Positions 8,760 to 16,891 of a stretch of DNA of 64,000 bases are shown one piece after another. The notes beneath the pieces were generated by a model. The model was not told the DNA's origin and made no database searches. It saw only the letters and a program-made list of their open reading frames with translations. Within the stretch, counting starts at the first letter, position 1. Each line of letters opens with the position of its first letter. A program made the position numbers and the translations under genes. Source of the stretch: Ascidiaceihabitans sp023955215. Its GTDB lineage: Bacteria; Pseudomonadota; Alphaproteobacteria; Rhodobacterales; Rhodobacteraceae. Location: the NCBI GenBank assembly GCA_943788345.1, contig CALSPX010000017.1, positions 1 through 64,000 on the forward strand, written 5' to 3'.

Positions 8760-10301
8760 TTATCTACGTTTAACTGCCTTTTTGAACTCTGACATTTGGA
8801 ACGCGCCGATAAGGTGGCCTGTCACAAAATAGGCAGCAATACCGATTGATATCAACGCGATAAGAGCGATGTAACGCACGCCCGCCATGCCAAGTGCAGA
8901 GGCCAATGCGACATGGGCAACCATCAAGACACCGCCCATAACAACAGAGGCTGCGGTGATGCGCCAAAGGCGCTTGCGCAGCTGTGCATCAAAGCGGGCA
9001 ACATCGCCCATGCGCCGTGCGCCGATCAGCAATAATGCCACCATAGCCCACGCCGCGACGGTTGCTGCGATGGCGGGTGCGGTCCAGCCGATGATAGGGG
9101 ATAGGCCCAGTGCAAGACCCGCATTTATCACCATCGCGACCAATGCAAACCGGAAGGGGCTACGTGTATCTTCTCTAGCAAAATAAAGGGGTTGCACGAA
9201 TTTTTGGATGACGAAGGCGGGTAATCCTAGCCCGTAAATACTGACGGCAACGGCGATGGCTGCGGCGTCATCGGGGCCGGTTTGGCCGCGTTCAAACAAG
9301 ACGGAAACCAACGGTAGAGGAATGACCATCAAGGCGATGGAGCAAGGGATTGTGAGAGCGAGCGAAATTTCAGCAGCCCGCGAAAATGCAGACTTTGCCC
9401 CCTTGTCATCACCCGCTTGAAGGCGCCGCGCGAGATCGGGCAACAAGACGATCCCGACGGCAATTCCAACAACGCCAAGGGGCAATTGATACAGGCGGTC
9501 GGCTGAGAACAACCAGCTCACTGCGTTCTCAAATTGACTGGCGGAAAACTGGCCCACAACAAGGTTAATTTGCATCACGCCAGACGCCAGCGCGGCAGGG
9601 ACTGCGACCACGATCATCTTGCGCATATCAGGCGACCAACGCGGCATTGCGGGGCGAAGAGCGAAGCCTGCGCGACTGGCTGCAATCCATGTGAGCGCGA
9701 GTTGTGCGATGCCAGCAAATGGAACGACCCAGACGATCCAAACAACAACTTCTGCGCCCATGATATTTGCGCCAACCATTGCTGCAATCATGAAAATGTT
9801 AAGCAAGACAGGCGCTGCAGCAGCGGCGGTGAAACGCCCTGTTGCGTTCAATACCCCAGAAAACAAGGCGGAAAGTGACATGAAAAAGATATAGGGAAAA
9901 ACAATGCGGCCAAAGCCAACGGTCATATCAAAGCGGCTGTCACCGACAAATCCACCTGCGGTGAGCCAGACCAGCGCCGGCATGAAGATCATGGAGATAC
10001 CGACCAAAACCAGCACGACAAATGACAATCCAGCAAGCGCATCTGTGGCGAATTTATGAGCGTCTGAATCCGCCTCTAACTTCTTGGAAAACATAGGCAC
10101 AAAGGCCGCGTTAAACGCACCTTCGGCAAAGAAACGGCGAAACATATTGGGCAGACGAAAGGCCGCAATGAAAGCGTCCATGATGGGGCCGGGGCCGATC
10201 AAAGACAGCAGTAAAATTTCGCGGATAACACCGAGGACACGCGACATGAGCGTCCAAAATCCTACGGTTAAAAAGCCAGACAGCACTCGGATTGGTTTCA
10301 C
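8760..10301 (-). CDS. murJ: Lipid II flippase MurJ (MviN)
   Basis: Moves lipid-linked peptidoglycan precursor (lipid II) across the inner membrane. The 513-residue protein has about 14 hydrophobic segments of the MATE-like MOP fold. N-terminal family blocks are TLMSRVLGVIREI and a loop with RLPNMFRRFFAEGAFNAAFVP, whose arginines and acidic residue line the cavity in known MurJ. The start codon is GTG at 10301 with GAGG upstream. The intergenic region 5' of it carries a duplicated element that may be its control region. It converges on the rhomboid-like gene with no spacer. Confidence 0.95.
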   Translation of the reverse strand: MKPIRVLSGFLTVGFWTLMSRVLGVIREILLLSLIGPGPIMDAFIAAFRLPNMFRRFFAEGAFNAAFVPMFSKKLEADSDAHKFATDALAGLSFVVLVLVGISMIFMPALVWLTAGGFVGDSRFDMTVGFGRIVFPYIFFMSLSALFSGVLNATGRFTAAAAAPVLLNIFMIAAMVGANIMGAEVVVWIVWVVPFAGIAQLALTWIAASRAGFALRPAMPRWSPDMRKMIVVAVPAALASGVMQINLVVGQFSASQFENAVSWLFSADRLYQLPLGVVGIAVGIVLLPDLARRLQAGDDKGAKSAFSRAAEISLALTIPCSIALMVIPLPLVSVLFERGQTGPDDAAAIAVAVSIYGLGLPAFVIQKFVQPLYFAREDTRSPFRFALVAMVINAGLALGLSPIIGWTAPAIAATVAAWAMVALLLIGARRMGDVARFDAQLRKRLWRITAASVVMGGVLMVAHVALASALGMAGVRYIALIALISIGIAAYFVTGHLIGAFQMSEFKKAVKRR

Positions 10302-10440
10302 GGAATTGTTGGCCTCATATGGGTGATTAAGACAGTGACTAACGGGTTGGATAGGGCGCTGGCAAGGGGAACGTGCGCATTGTTAACCCATGTGTTGCAA
10401 TGGGTTTACGGTGTAATTGCCCATGAAATTCAGCACCCAA

Positions 10441-10546
10441 TGTGCAGTTTAGGGTCTGATCTGTACAGTTTGACCAACGTGATTTGGGTGACTTTTGATT
10501 GGATTTGGACAGACTGCACAGTTCAGGTCAGATTTTGTACAGTTTG
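10441..10546. repeat. Duplicated 32-bp element with TGTACAGTTT-type boxes
   Basis: Two related 32-bp copies, 10441-10472 and 10515-10546, are offset by 74 bp. Each holds two boxes of consensus TGYRCAGTTY exactly 21 bp apart (starts 10441 and 10462; 10515 and 10536). The second box and next base, TGTACAGTTTG, is identical in both copies. The rest of the 282-bp gap between murJ and the LysR gene (10302-10583) holds no convincing gene. The spacing by two helical turns suggests a DNA-binding protein site, most likely for the murJ promoter 140-245 bp away; this is inference. Confidence 0.55.
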
Positions 10547-10583
10547 GGCGTTTGGTCGAATTTCGGCCGCCCAAATGGTTAAT

Positions 10584-11492
10584 TCACCCTGATTTAGCAC
10601 CCGTTTTTCCAAACCCATCTGGCCCCGCCAGAAAGTCTAGAAAGCTGCGCACTTTGGCGGGAAGAAAACTGCGGTCGGGATAAATCGCAGTCAACGGAAC
10701 GCGGGGGTACCCCATTTCTGGCAGCACGGTTTCCAGTCGTCCACTTTCCAAATCATCAGTGGCAAGCCAATGGGGGAGGAATGCAAACCCCATCCCTTGG
10801 CAGGCCCCAAGGTGGATCAGAGTTTCGTTGCCTGTCTGAAGGACAAGTTTCGATTTGATGTCTATTGCGCTCTCGCCTTTGCCATAACGGATGCGACCGC
10901 TTGCGGCCATCGCGTCATAGATCAAGAAGGGCGCACCGTTTAGATCATCTGTGGTTTTGGGGCGGCCAACGGTTTCTAGGAACGCAGGTGCTGCCACCAA
11001 CGGGAATTCCACCATCGTAAGTTTGCGTGCGATAAATCCCTCGTCCAAAGTTTCAGTGACGCGCAGGGCCAGATCAACGCCTTCTTCCACAAGGTTGATT
11101 TTACGACCACTTAGATCAAGGTCCAAAACCACGTTTGGGTTTTGGACGTGATAGGCGGATATGATGCGGGCGAATGTTGGGTTGGCCATCCAAACAGGCA
11201 TACTGACCTTTAACGTTCCTGTTGCAGCTAGGGTGGTTTCGGACACTTGGGCATCGGCCTCTTCCAATCCCTCTAACAAGGGGCGGACTGTCATCAGGTA
11301 ACGCGCCCCTGCTTCGGTCAGGCTGACATTGCGGCTGTTGCGGTTGAGCAGCCGTGCGCCAACGCGCCCCTCAACATGTTGCACATGTTTGCTGGTCATT
11401 GCGGGGGACAGGTTCATGCGGTCTGCAACCGCCGCAAAGCTTTTGTATTCAGCGACTGCTGCAAAGACCCGCAGGCTTAGAAGGGTGTCCAT
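10584..11492 (-). CDS. LysR family transcriptional regulator
   Basis: A 302-residue LysR-type regulator. The N-terminal winged HTH (about 1-60) reads RVFAAVAEYKSFAAVADRMNLSPAMTSKHVQHVE, in pieces typical of the family, followed by RLLNRNSRNVSLTEAG. The rest is the periplasmic-binding-fold effector domain. It is divergent from the DoxX/VOC operon and the shared 139-bp spacer contains a LysR-like inverted repeat, so it probably controls that operon and itself. The inducer is unknown; context suggests an aromatic or quinone compound. ATG at 11492. Confidence 0.93.
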   Translation of the reverse strand: MDTLLSLRVFAAVAEYKSFAAVADRMNLSPAMTSKHVQHVEGRVGARLLNRNSRNVSLTEAGARYLMTVRPLLEGLEEADAQVSETTLAATGTLKVSMPVWMANPTFARIISAYHVQNPNVVLDLDLSGRKINLVEEGVDLALRVTETLDEGFIARKLTMVEFPLVAAPAFLETVGRPKTTDDLNGAPFLIYDAMAASGRIRYGKGESAIDIKSKLVLQTGNETLIHLGACQGMGFAFLPHWLATDDLESGRLETVLPEMGYPRVPLTAIYPDRSFLPAKVRSFLDFLAGPDGFGKTGAKSG

Positions 11493-11517
11493 GTCAATTC
11501 ACTCTCAGTATATGGTA

Positions 11518-11537
11518 CATCAAATGTTTAGCTGATG
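11518..11537. promoter_or_regulatory. Putative LysR-binding inverted repeat
   Basis: CATCA-N10-TGATG, which also contains a T-N11-A core, lies 26 bp upstream of the LysR gene start and 95 bp before the DoxX gene. Location and symmetry fit a LysR autoregulatory/activation site; binding is inferred. Confidence 0.45.
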
Positions 11538-11631
11538 ATCTCCTTTTGGGAAAGCTTTAACTAGGGCTACAGAAATCAACGTTTGTGTCGGCAGATGGTC
11601 TGTTGGCGCAGCACTCAAAAGGTAAAAACAA

Positions 11632-12063
11632 ATGATAAATATCTTCACGCCATCAGGTGAATTCTTCTCAAAAAAGTGGCATATCGGTCTGTGGGTCGCC
11701 CAAGGCGCGCTTGCCCTTTTGTATCTGATGTCAGTCTACATGAAGCTGATGCTGTCACCGGCTGAAATGGTGCAAATGGGCATGGCATGGGCAGAAGGTG
11801 CGCCAATGGCATTGATCCGCTTCATCGGCATCGTAGAACTGCTTGGCGTTATCGGCATCATTGTTCCCGTTGCGACCCGCATCATGCCACAGATGGCGAT
11901 CTATGCGGCCATGGGCCTTGCTGCCATCCAGCTTTTGGCGATCCCGTTCCACGTCTTTCGGGGTGAATTCGCAGCCCTACCGTTCAACCTGATCTACCTT
12001 GGTTTGGCTGTGCTGATCATCTGGGGCCGCACTCGTAAAGCTGTGATTACGCCGCGTACTTAA
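11632..12063 (+). CDS. DoxX-like family membrane protein
   Basis: A 143-residue protein with four transmembrane helices (about 18-36, 60-78, 84-103, 112-130), matching the small DoxX-like/DUF417-type fold. It includes the family's early helix followed by YMKLMLSP and the VELLGVIGIIVP helix. Members are linked to quinone or thiol redox chemistry, but the reaction is often unproven. The gene leads a probable two-gene operon with the VOC dioxygenase-like gene 61 bp downstream and is divergent from a LysR regulator. In Bacillus the MhqR regulon pairs a DoxX protein with a glyoxalase-fold dioxygenase to remove quinones; a similar role here is inferred from layout only. Confidence 0.8.
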   Translation: MINIFTPSGEFFSKKWHIGLWVAQGALALLYLMSVYMKLMLSPAEMVQMGMAWAEGAPMALIRFIGIVELLGVIGIIVPVATRIMPQMAIYAAMGLAAIQLLAIPFHVFRGEFAALPFNLIYLGLAVLIIWGRTRKAVITPRT

Positions 12064-12124
12064 TAAGCGATAGCGCTCCAAGCAGGTGTTGATCTGCTTG
12101 GAGACGCAGTTGAAAGGAAAGCAG

Positions 12125-13015
12125 ATGCAAGCTGATACATTGAAAACGACAGAACCTGCCGATCATCTTTCGTGGGGTCTGATTGAATTACAGGTCACTC
12201 ACCTTGAGCGTTCGGTTGCGTTCTGGACGGACGCGATTGGTTTTCAGGTCCGTTCCCAAGACAGCGAAAAGGCTGAACTGGGCACATCGGACAAAACATT
12301 GGTTACGCTGCATGCGGGTGCCACATTTTCTGTGAGCCCACGGTACCGCGGCATGTATCACATCGCCATTGGGGTTCCTGATCAAAACGAGCTGTCACGC
12401 ATTCTGGCCCGCTTCATTTCCAAGGGCATTGGCGTTGCGCCGACGGATCACCTTGCGTCTAAGTCCCTTTATATCAGTGACCCTGATGGGCTTGAGATTG
12501 AGATCGTTTTGGAAACGCCAGAACGCTTTGGCCGCTTTGGTGATATGTCACGCGGTCTTGTGATGTATAGTGCTGATGGGCAGCCCCACAGTGGGCGCGA
12601 AGCCTTGGATGTGCGCGCAGAGTTGGTCCACGCGCAGGGTGCCGATCTAGAGGCACCACTGTCGGACGGGGCCATCGTTGCGCATATGCATTTCAAGGTT
12701 GGTGATCTTGAGCCCGCAGTAGAATGGTTTGAGGGCATTGGGTTCACGCGCAACCTTTTGCTGCCCAACTGGGGCTTTGGCGATTTATCCGCGGGACCAA
12801 GCCTGCGCCACCGTCTTGCGATGAATGTTTGGCAAAGCAAAGGATCGCCTGCGGCGCCTGAGGGTATGGCACGTTTGCTGTGCTATAAGCTGCATGTGCA
12901 CAGGGCGTCGATCATCGACAATGCGCTGGGCTTTGCCCCTGCGGGTGATGGGCTGGTGGCGACGGACCCTGCGGGTGTCGAGGTCACGTTGGTTCCGGCC
13001 TTTGTGAACGCATAG
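12125..13015 (+). CDS. Two-domain VOC protein, ring-cleavage-dioxygenase-like
   Basis: A 296-residue protein made of two vicinal-oxygen-chelate domains (about 18-145 and 175-290), the architecture of extradiol catechol dioxygenases of the CatE/MhqO type. The first domain has IELQVTHLERSVAFW and a conserved His in MYHIAIGVPD, then DPDGLEIEIV. The second has AHMHFKVGD, whose His is a candidate metal ligand, and a terminal Glu in GVEVTLV. It may cleave an aromatic diol or hydroquinone; substrate is not known. The ATG at 12125 follows GAAAGGAAA, so the upstream in-frame ATG at 12086 is less likely. It is co-directional with the DoxX gene. Confidence 0.82.
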   Translation: MQADTLKTTEPADHLSWGLIELQVTHLERSVAFWTDAIGFQVRSQDSEKAELGTSDKTLVTLHAGATFSVSPRYRGMYHIAIGVPDQNELSRILARFISKGIGVAPTDHLASKSLYISDPDGLEIEIVLETPERFGRFGDMSRGLVMYSADGQPHSGREALDVRAELVHAQGADLEAPLSDGAIVAHMHFKVGDLEPAVEWFEGIGFTRNLLLPNWGFGDLSAGPSLRHRLAMNVWQSKGSPAAPEGMARLLCYKLHVHRASIIDNALGFAPAGDGLVATDPAGVEVTLVPAFVNA

Positions 13016-13026
13016 ATAGAGTTAGG

Positions 13027-13055
13027 CATTGGGCGGGGTTTTGATCCGCCCAATG
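13027..13055. terminator. Bidirectional hairpin between convergent genes
   Basis: A perfect 10-bp stem (CATTGGGCGG / CCGCCCAATG) with a 9-nt loop lies between the VOC gene and the ureohydrolase gene. U-runs on either strand are short, so termination strength is uncertain. Confidence 0.6.
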
Positions 13056-13061
13056 GATTTG

Positions 13062-14027
13062 TCAGCTGCTTTGCTGGCTGCGTTCGTGGAAAACGAAGCC
13101 AAGGAAGTTCAGCAAGATTTGCGCCGCTAGGATCGCGGTGCCGCCTGTGTGGTCATAATCGGGGGCGACTTCGACCAGATCGATCCCGACGATTGCATGG
13201 CGTTTGGCAACCGCTTGCAGCATCTCCAGCACTTCGTAATACAAGAACCCCCCGTGGCTTGGCGTTCCTGTGCCCGGCGCGATAGAGGGGCAGAAGCCGT
13301 CGATGTCTAGGGTGACGTAAACGCGGGCCTTTTCGGGGATGCGGTCGATGACGCCTTGTGCGCCAAGATCGCGCATTTGACGCACAGAAATAATATCGGA
13401 CCCCATTTTACGCGCGTCCTCGTACCCTTCTTTGGCGGTGGAGGAGACGTTGCGAATGCCCACTTGGGTCAGCCCCGTAACATATGGTTTTTCAGCCGCG
13501 CGGCGCATGGGGTTGCCGTGGCCGTTGCGCACGCCGTGACGTTCATCGACGAAATCAAGGTGAGCGTCGATTTGCAGGATGTGGATTTCGCCGCGCCCCT
13601 CGAATGCATCAATGCAAGGGATGTTGATCGAGTGATCGCCTCCGATGATGACAGGAAACGCCCCTGCATCCAGCATCGCGTTTACGCCTGTCTTGATGTT
13701 CTCGTGGCTTTTGGTGGTGTCGGTGTGGACGATGTCCGCGTCGCCCAGATCAACAATGCGCACGTCCGATCCCAGATAGGTTGCGTCGTCTTCGTGGTCA
13801 TATGCGCCACCGTGGCCAAAGCTGAACAGGGTGGATGCCTCACGCACTGCACGTGGGCCAAACCGCGCGCCCGCGCGAAACTGCGTGCCAAAATCATAGG
13901 GGGCCCCAAGGACTGCAACGTCTGCGTCGATCTTGGTCCAGTCAGAAACGTAGGGGCGTTTGCCGAAGGTTGAAATGCCAACGAAAGGCAGGTCTAGGCG
14001 TCCTGATTCATAGCCGTGTTTGGACAT
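13062..14027 (-). CDS. speB: Agmatinase / ureohydrolase family protein
   Basis: A manganese-dependent hydrolase that removes urea from a guanidino substrate. The 321-residue protein carries all arginase-fold metal motifs: GGDHS, DAHLDFVD and DIDGFCPSIAPGTGTP. Overall length and the N-terminal VLGAPYDFGTQFRAGARFGP block match bacterial agmatinase (agmatine to putrescine and urea). Guanidinobutyrase, guanidinopropionase and related enzymes share these features, so the exact substrate is not certain. No polyamine gene is adjacent. The hairpin at 13027-13055 probably ends its transcript. Confidence 0.85.
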   Translation of the reverse strand: MSKHGYESGRLDLPFVGISTFGKRPYVSDWTKIDADVAVLGAPYDFGTQFRAGARFGPRAVREASTLFSFGHGGAYDHEDDATYLGSDVRIVDLGDADIVHTDTTKSHENIKTGVNAMLDAGAFPVIIGGDHSINIPCIDAFEGRGEIHILQIDAHLDFVDERHGVRNGHGNPMRRAAEKPYVTGLTQVGIRNVSSTAKEGYEDARKMGSDIISVRQMRDLGAQGVIDRIPEKARVYVTLDIDGFCPSIAPGTGTPSHGGFLYYEVLEMLQAVAKRHAIVGIDLVEVAPDYDHTGGTAILAAQILLNFLGFVFHERSQQSS

Positions 14028-14116
14028 GGTTGAGGTCTCACTGTTAGAGCAAAGGGAATGGTATTTCCCTTTACCCTAAGTGTGAAAATCATACAGAGCC
14101 AGTGAATTCAAAACGA

Positions 14117-16891
14117 TCAGGCGTTAGAGCGTTTTGCACCGTCAGTGATCGCCTCGCGCAGCTTTTTCTCAAGAGTCGCTTGCTTGTCCAAAGACCGGTA
14201 TTTCAGGCCGAACATATCCTTGACGTAAAAGGTATCAACGGCCTGTTCACCATAGGTCGCGATGACCGCGTTGGCGATGTAGACATTGAGCGATGCAAGG
14301 GTGCGCGTCAGGTCGTGCAACAGGCCCGGACGGTCACGTGTGTCTACCTCGATGATGGTATAAATCTCAGACCCATCGTTATCAAAACTGATGTGTGTTG
14401 GGACCTTGAAGGCACGTTCGCGTTTCTTGACCTTATCACGATCTTTGATTGCCTCGCGTGTCACCACTTCACCCATCAAGGTTTTGCGGATCATCTCGCG
14501 CAGACGCGGTAGTTTTGATGCTTCAAAGGGCTGGCCATCGTTGTCTTGGATCCAGAAGGCATCCGCCACATATCCGTCTTTGGTTGTGTAGCTGCGCGCA
14601 TCCACAACGTTGGCACCAACAAGTGCCAGCGCTCCAGTAAGACGTGCAAAAATCCCAGGATGATCGGCCATGATAAAGCAGGCGCGGGTTGCATCGCGAT
14701 CTGCATCTGGGTGCAGGTCCATCCGAATTTCGTCTTCAGATGTGTTGCGTAGAAGATTTGCAAATACAACATGGGCTGTGACGTGATGACCCTGCCAATA
14801 GGGATCGTAATGGCGCGATGTTTCGATTTGAAGGTCTTTGCGTGGCCAGTCTTTGAGCTGCACGCGCAGGTTCTTTTTCGCCTCTTTGCCGCGGTTGTTG
14901 CGGTTCAGATCTTCAAGTCCGTTTTCAAGCGCATCCAAGGTTTGGCTGTGCAGGGCGCGGATCAATACGGCCTTCCAGTTGTTCCACGTATTCGGGCCAA
15001 CGCCGCGAATATCGCACACGGTTAGAACGCACAGCAGATCAAGACGTTTGACGGTTTTCACCAGCTTGGCGAAATCACGCACAGTGCGCGGATCAGCGAT
15101 GTCGCGTTTTTGCGCCATGTCCGACATCAACAAGTGATAGCGCACGAGCCATTCAACGGTATCGACCTCATCAGGTTTTAGCCCCAGACGCGGTGCGATT
15201 TTGCGCACCATTTGGGCACCCAAGATCGAGTGGTCTTCGGGCCGTCCCTTTGCGATGTCATGCAGCAGCAACGCAACATACAGCACTTTGCGGTTCACGC
15301 CTTTTTCAAGGATGGAGGATACCAATGGCAGGTCTTCGACCAATTCGCCGCGTTCGATTTGGGCAAGGTTGGTGATGCATTGGATCGTGTGTTCGTCCAC
15401 GGTGTAGGAGTGATACATATTGAACTGCATCATCGCGACGATGTTTTCAAATTCGGGGATGAACGCCCCAAGCACGCCCAACTCATTCATCCGGCGCAAG
15501 GCTCGTTCTGGGTTGCCGTGTTTAAGCATTAGATCAAGGAAGATGCGCTGGGCTTCGGGCGTTGTGCGCATGTCGTTGTCGATCAGATCAAGGTTGGATT
15601 TCACCAAACGCATTGCGTCTGGGTGGATCAACATGCCTGTGCGCAGTGCTTCTTCGAAGAGGCGTAACAGGTTCAACTTGTCTGACAAGAACGCGTCTTC
15701 GTCGGTCACGGTCAAGCGGTTGTTCACCACTTGATAGCCCTCTTTGACTTTGCGACGGCGTTTGAACCACCGCTCTAGAAGAGGACCGTCTTTGATGTGC
15801 AGCGTTTCAAGGTTGGACAGAAGAATGCGGGTCAAATCGCCCACCTCGGTTGCATGGCGGAAATAGGCCTGCATGAACACTTCTACGCCGCGCCGCCCGC
15901 CCGTGTCTTTGTATCCCATGGCGTCGGCCACCATGACTTGCATATCAAAGGTCAGCTGTTCGGTCGCGCGTTTGGTGATCAGGTGAAGGTGCGACCGTAC
16001 CGCCCAAAGGAAGTTTTTGGCGGCGACAAAGCTTTCATATTCCTCGGATGTGAAGACGCCCTTTTCAACAAGGTCATCTGCGTCTTGAACGCGGTGAATG
16101 AATTTCGCGATCCAGAACAAGGATTGTAGATCACGCAGCCCGCCTTTGCCCTCTTTCACGTTGGGTTCAACGACATAGCGTTGCCCCTGTTTGTCATGGC
16201 GTTTGTCGCGCTCTTCCAGTTTTGCCTGAATAAAGGCGCGGCCCATGCTGGGTTTGAACAGATCAGACCAGAGCTTGCGATCCAGTTCTTCGCCAAGGTC
16301 AACGTCGCCCACGACAAAACGGTGTTCCAGCATGGCGGTGCAAATGGTGTAATCCTCTGCCCCAAGTTGGATGCAGTCACTGATGGTGCGTGAAGAGTGC
16401 CCAACCTTTAGCTTAAGATCCCACAGCATATACAGCATGGTCTCGATCACGCTTTCGGCCCAGGGGGTGATTTGGCGTGGTGTAAGGAATAGCAGATCAA
16501 CGTCGGACGCCGGCGCCATTTCACCGCGCCCATACCCGCCAACGGCGATGACCGAGAGGCGTTCTTTGGCGGTTGGTTTGGTGTCTATCGTCGTTGTCGC
16601 AACATAAAGCGCGGCGCAAACCAGATGGTCGGTTAGATAGGTGTAGGCCCGTGTCATTGGGCGCGAATTGAATGGCTTGGCTTGGAACGCCTTTGCGATG
16701 TTGTCGCGCCCCTTAACTTGGGCCTCGCGCAGCCATCCAACGATCTCTTTACGTGTCTCAGCGGGGTCCGAGTTTGTGCGCGCCTGCTTGAACGCAGCAA
16801 TGAAGCCATCCTCTTGGAAGATGGCTTCAGGATCACAAATCAGCGGTTTATTTTCGGACGGCGCAAGAGGCCGTCCATAGGTATCGCTCAT
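14117..16891 (-). CDS. glnD: PII uridylyltransferase / uridylyl-removing enzyme
   Basis: Senses glutamine and modifies PII proteins (GlnB/GlnK) to control nitrogen metabolism. The 924-residue protein shows, in order: a nucleotidyltransferase domain with GGYGRGEM and a DVDLLFL metal pair near residue 120-135; an HD phosphohydrolase domain with LLLHDIAKG near 545; and two C-terminal ACT domains starting near 750 (FARLTGALALVGANV) and 857 (RPGLLHDLTRTLASLN). It is complete and of family length. Its ATG overlaps the stop of the upstream lipoprotein gene by 1 nt (TAATG), so translation is likely coupled. Identification is secure. Confidence 0.97.
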   Translation of the reverse strand: MSDTYGRPLAPSENKPLICDPEAIFQEDGFIAAFKQARTNSDPAETRKEIVGWLREAQVKGRDNIAKAFQAKPFNSRPMTRAYTYLTDHLVCAALYVATTTIDTKPTAKERLSVIAVGGYGRGEMAPASDVDLLFLTPRQITPWAESVIETMLYMLWDLKLKVGHSSRTISDCIQLGAEDYTICTAMLEHRFVVGDVDLGEELDRKLWSDLFKPSMGRAFIQAKLEERDKRHDKQGQRYVVEPNVKEGKGGLRDLQSLFWIAKFIHRVQDADDLVEKGVFTSEEYESFVAAKNFLWAVRSHLHLITKRATEQLTFDMQVMVADAMGYKDTGGRRGVEVFMQAYFRHATEVGDLTRILLSNLETLHIKDGPLLERWFKRRRKVKEGYQVVNNRLTVTDEDAFLSDKLNLLRLFEEALRTGMLIHPDAMRLVKSNLDLIDNDMRTTPEAQRIFLDLMLKHGNPERALRRMNELGVLGAFIPEFENIVAMMQFNMYHSYTVDEHTIQCITNLAQIERGELVEDLPLVSSILEKGVNRKVLYVALLLHDIAKGRPEDHSILGAQMVRKIAPRLGLKPDEVDTVEWLVRYHLLMSDMAQKRDIADPRTVRDFAKLVKTVKRLDLLCVLTVCDIRGVGPNTWNNWKAVLIRALHSQTLDALENGLEDLNRNNRGKEAKKNLRVQLKDWPRKDLQIETSRHYDPYWQGHHVTAHVVFANLLRNTSEDEIRMDLHPDADRDATRACFIMADHPGIFARLTGALALVGANVVDARSYTTKDGYVADAFWIQDNDGQPFEASKLPRLREMIRKTLMGEVVTREAIKDRDKVKKRERAFKVPTHISFDNDGSEIYTIIEVDTRDRPGLLHDLTRTLASLNVYIANAVIATYGEQAVDTFYVKDMFGLKYRSLDKQATLEKKLREAITDGAKRSNA

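Noticed and set aside
10323..10592. An 89-codon frame in the murJ upstream region
   Set aside because: Cys/Trp-rich composition without domain or ribosome site, and it covers the duplicated regulatory-looking element.
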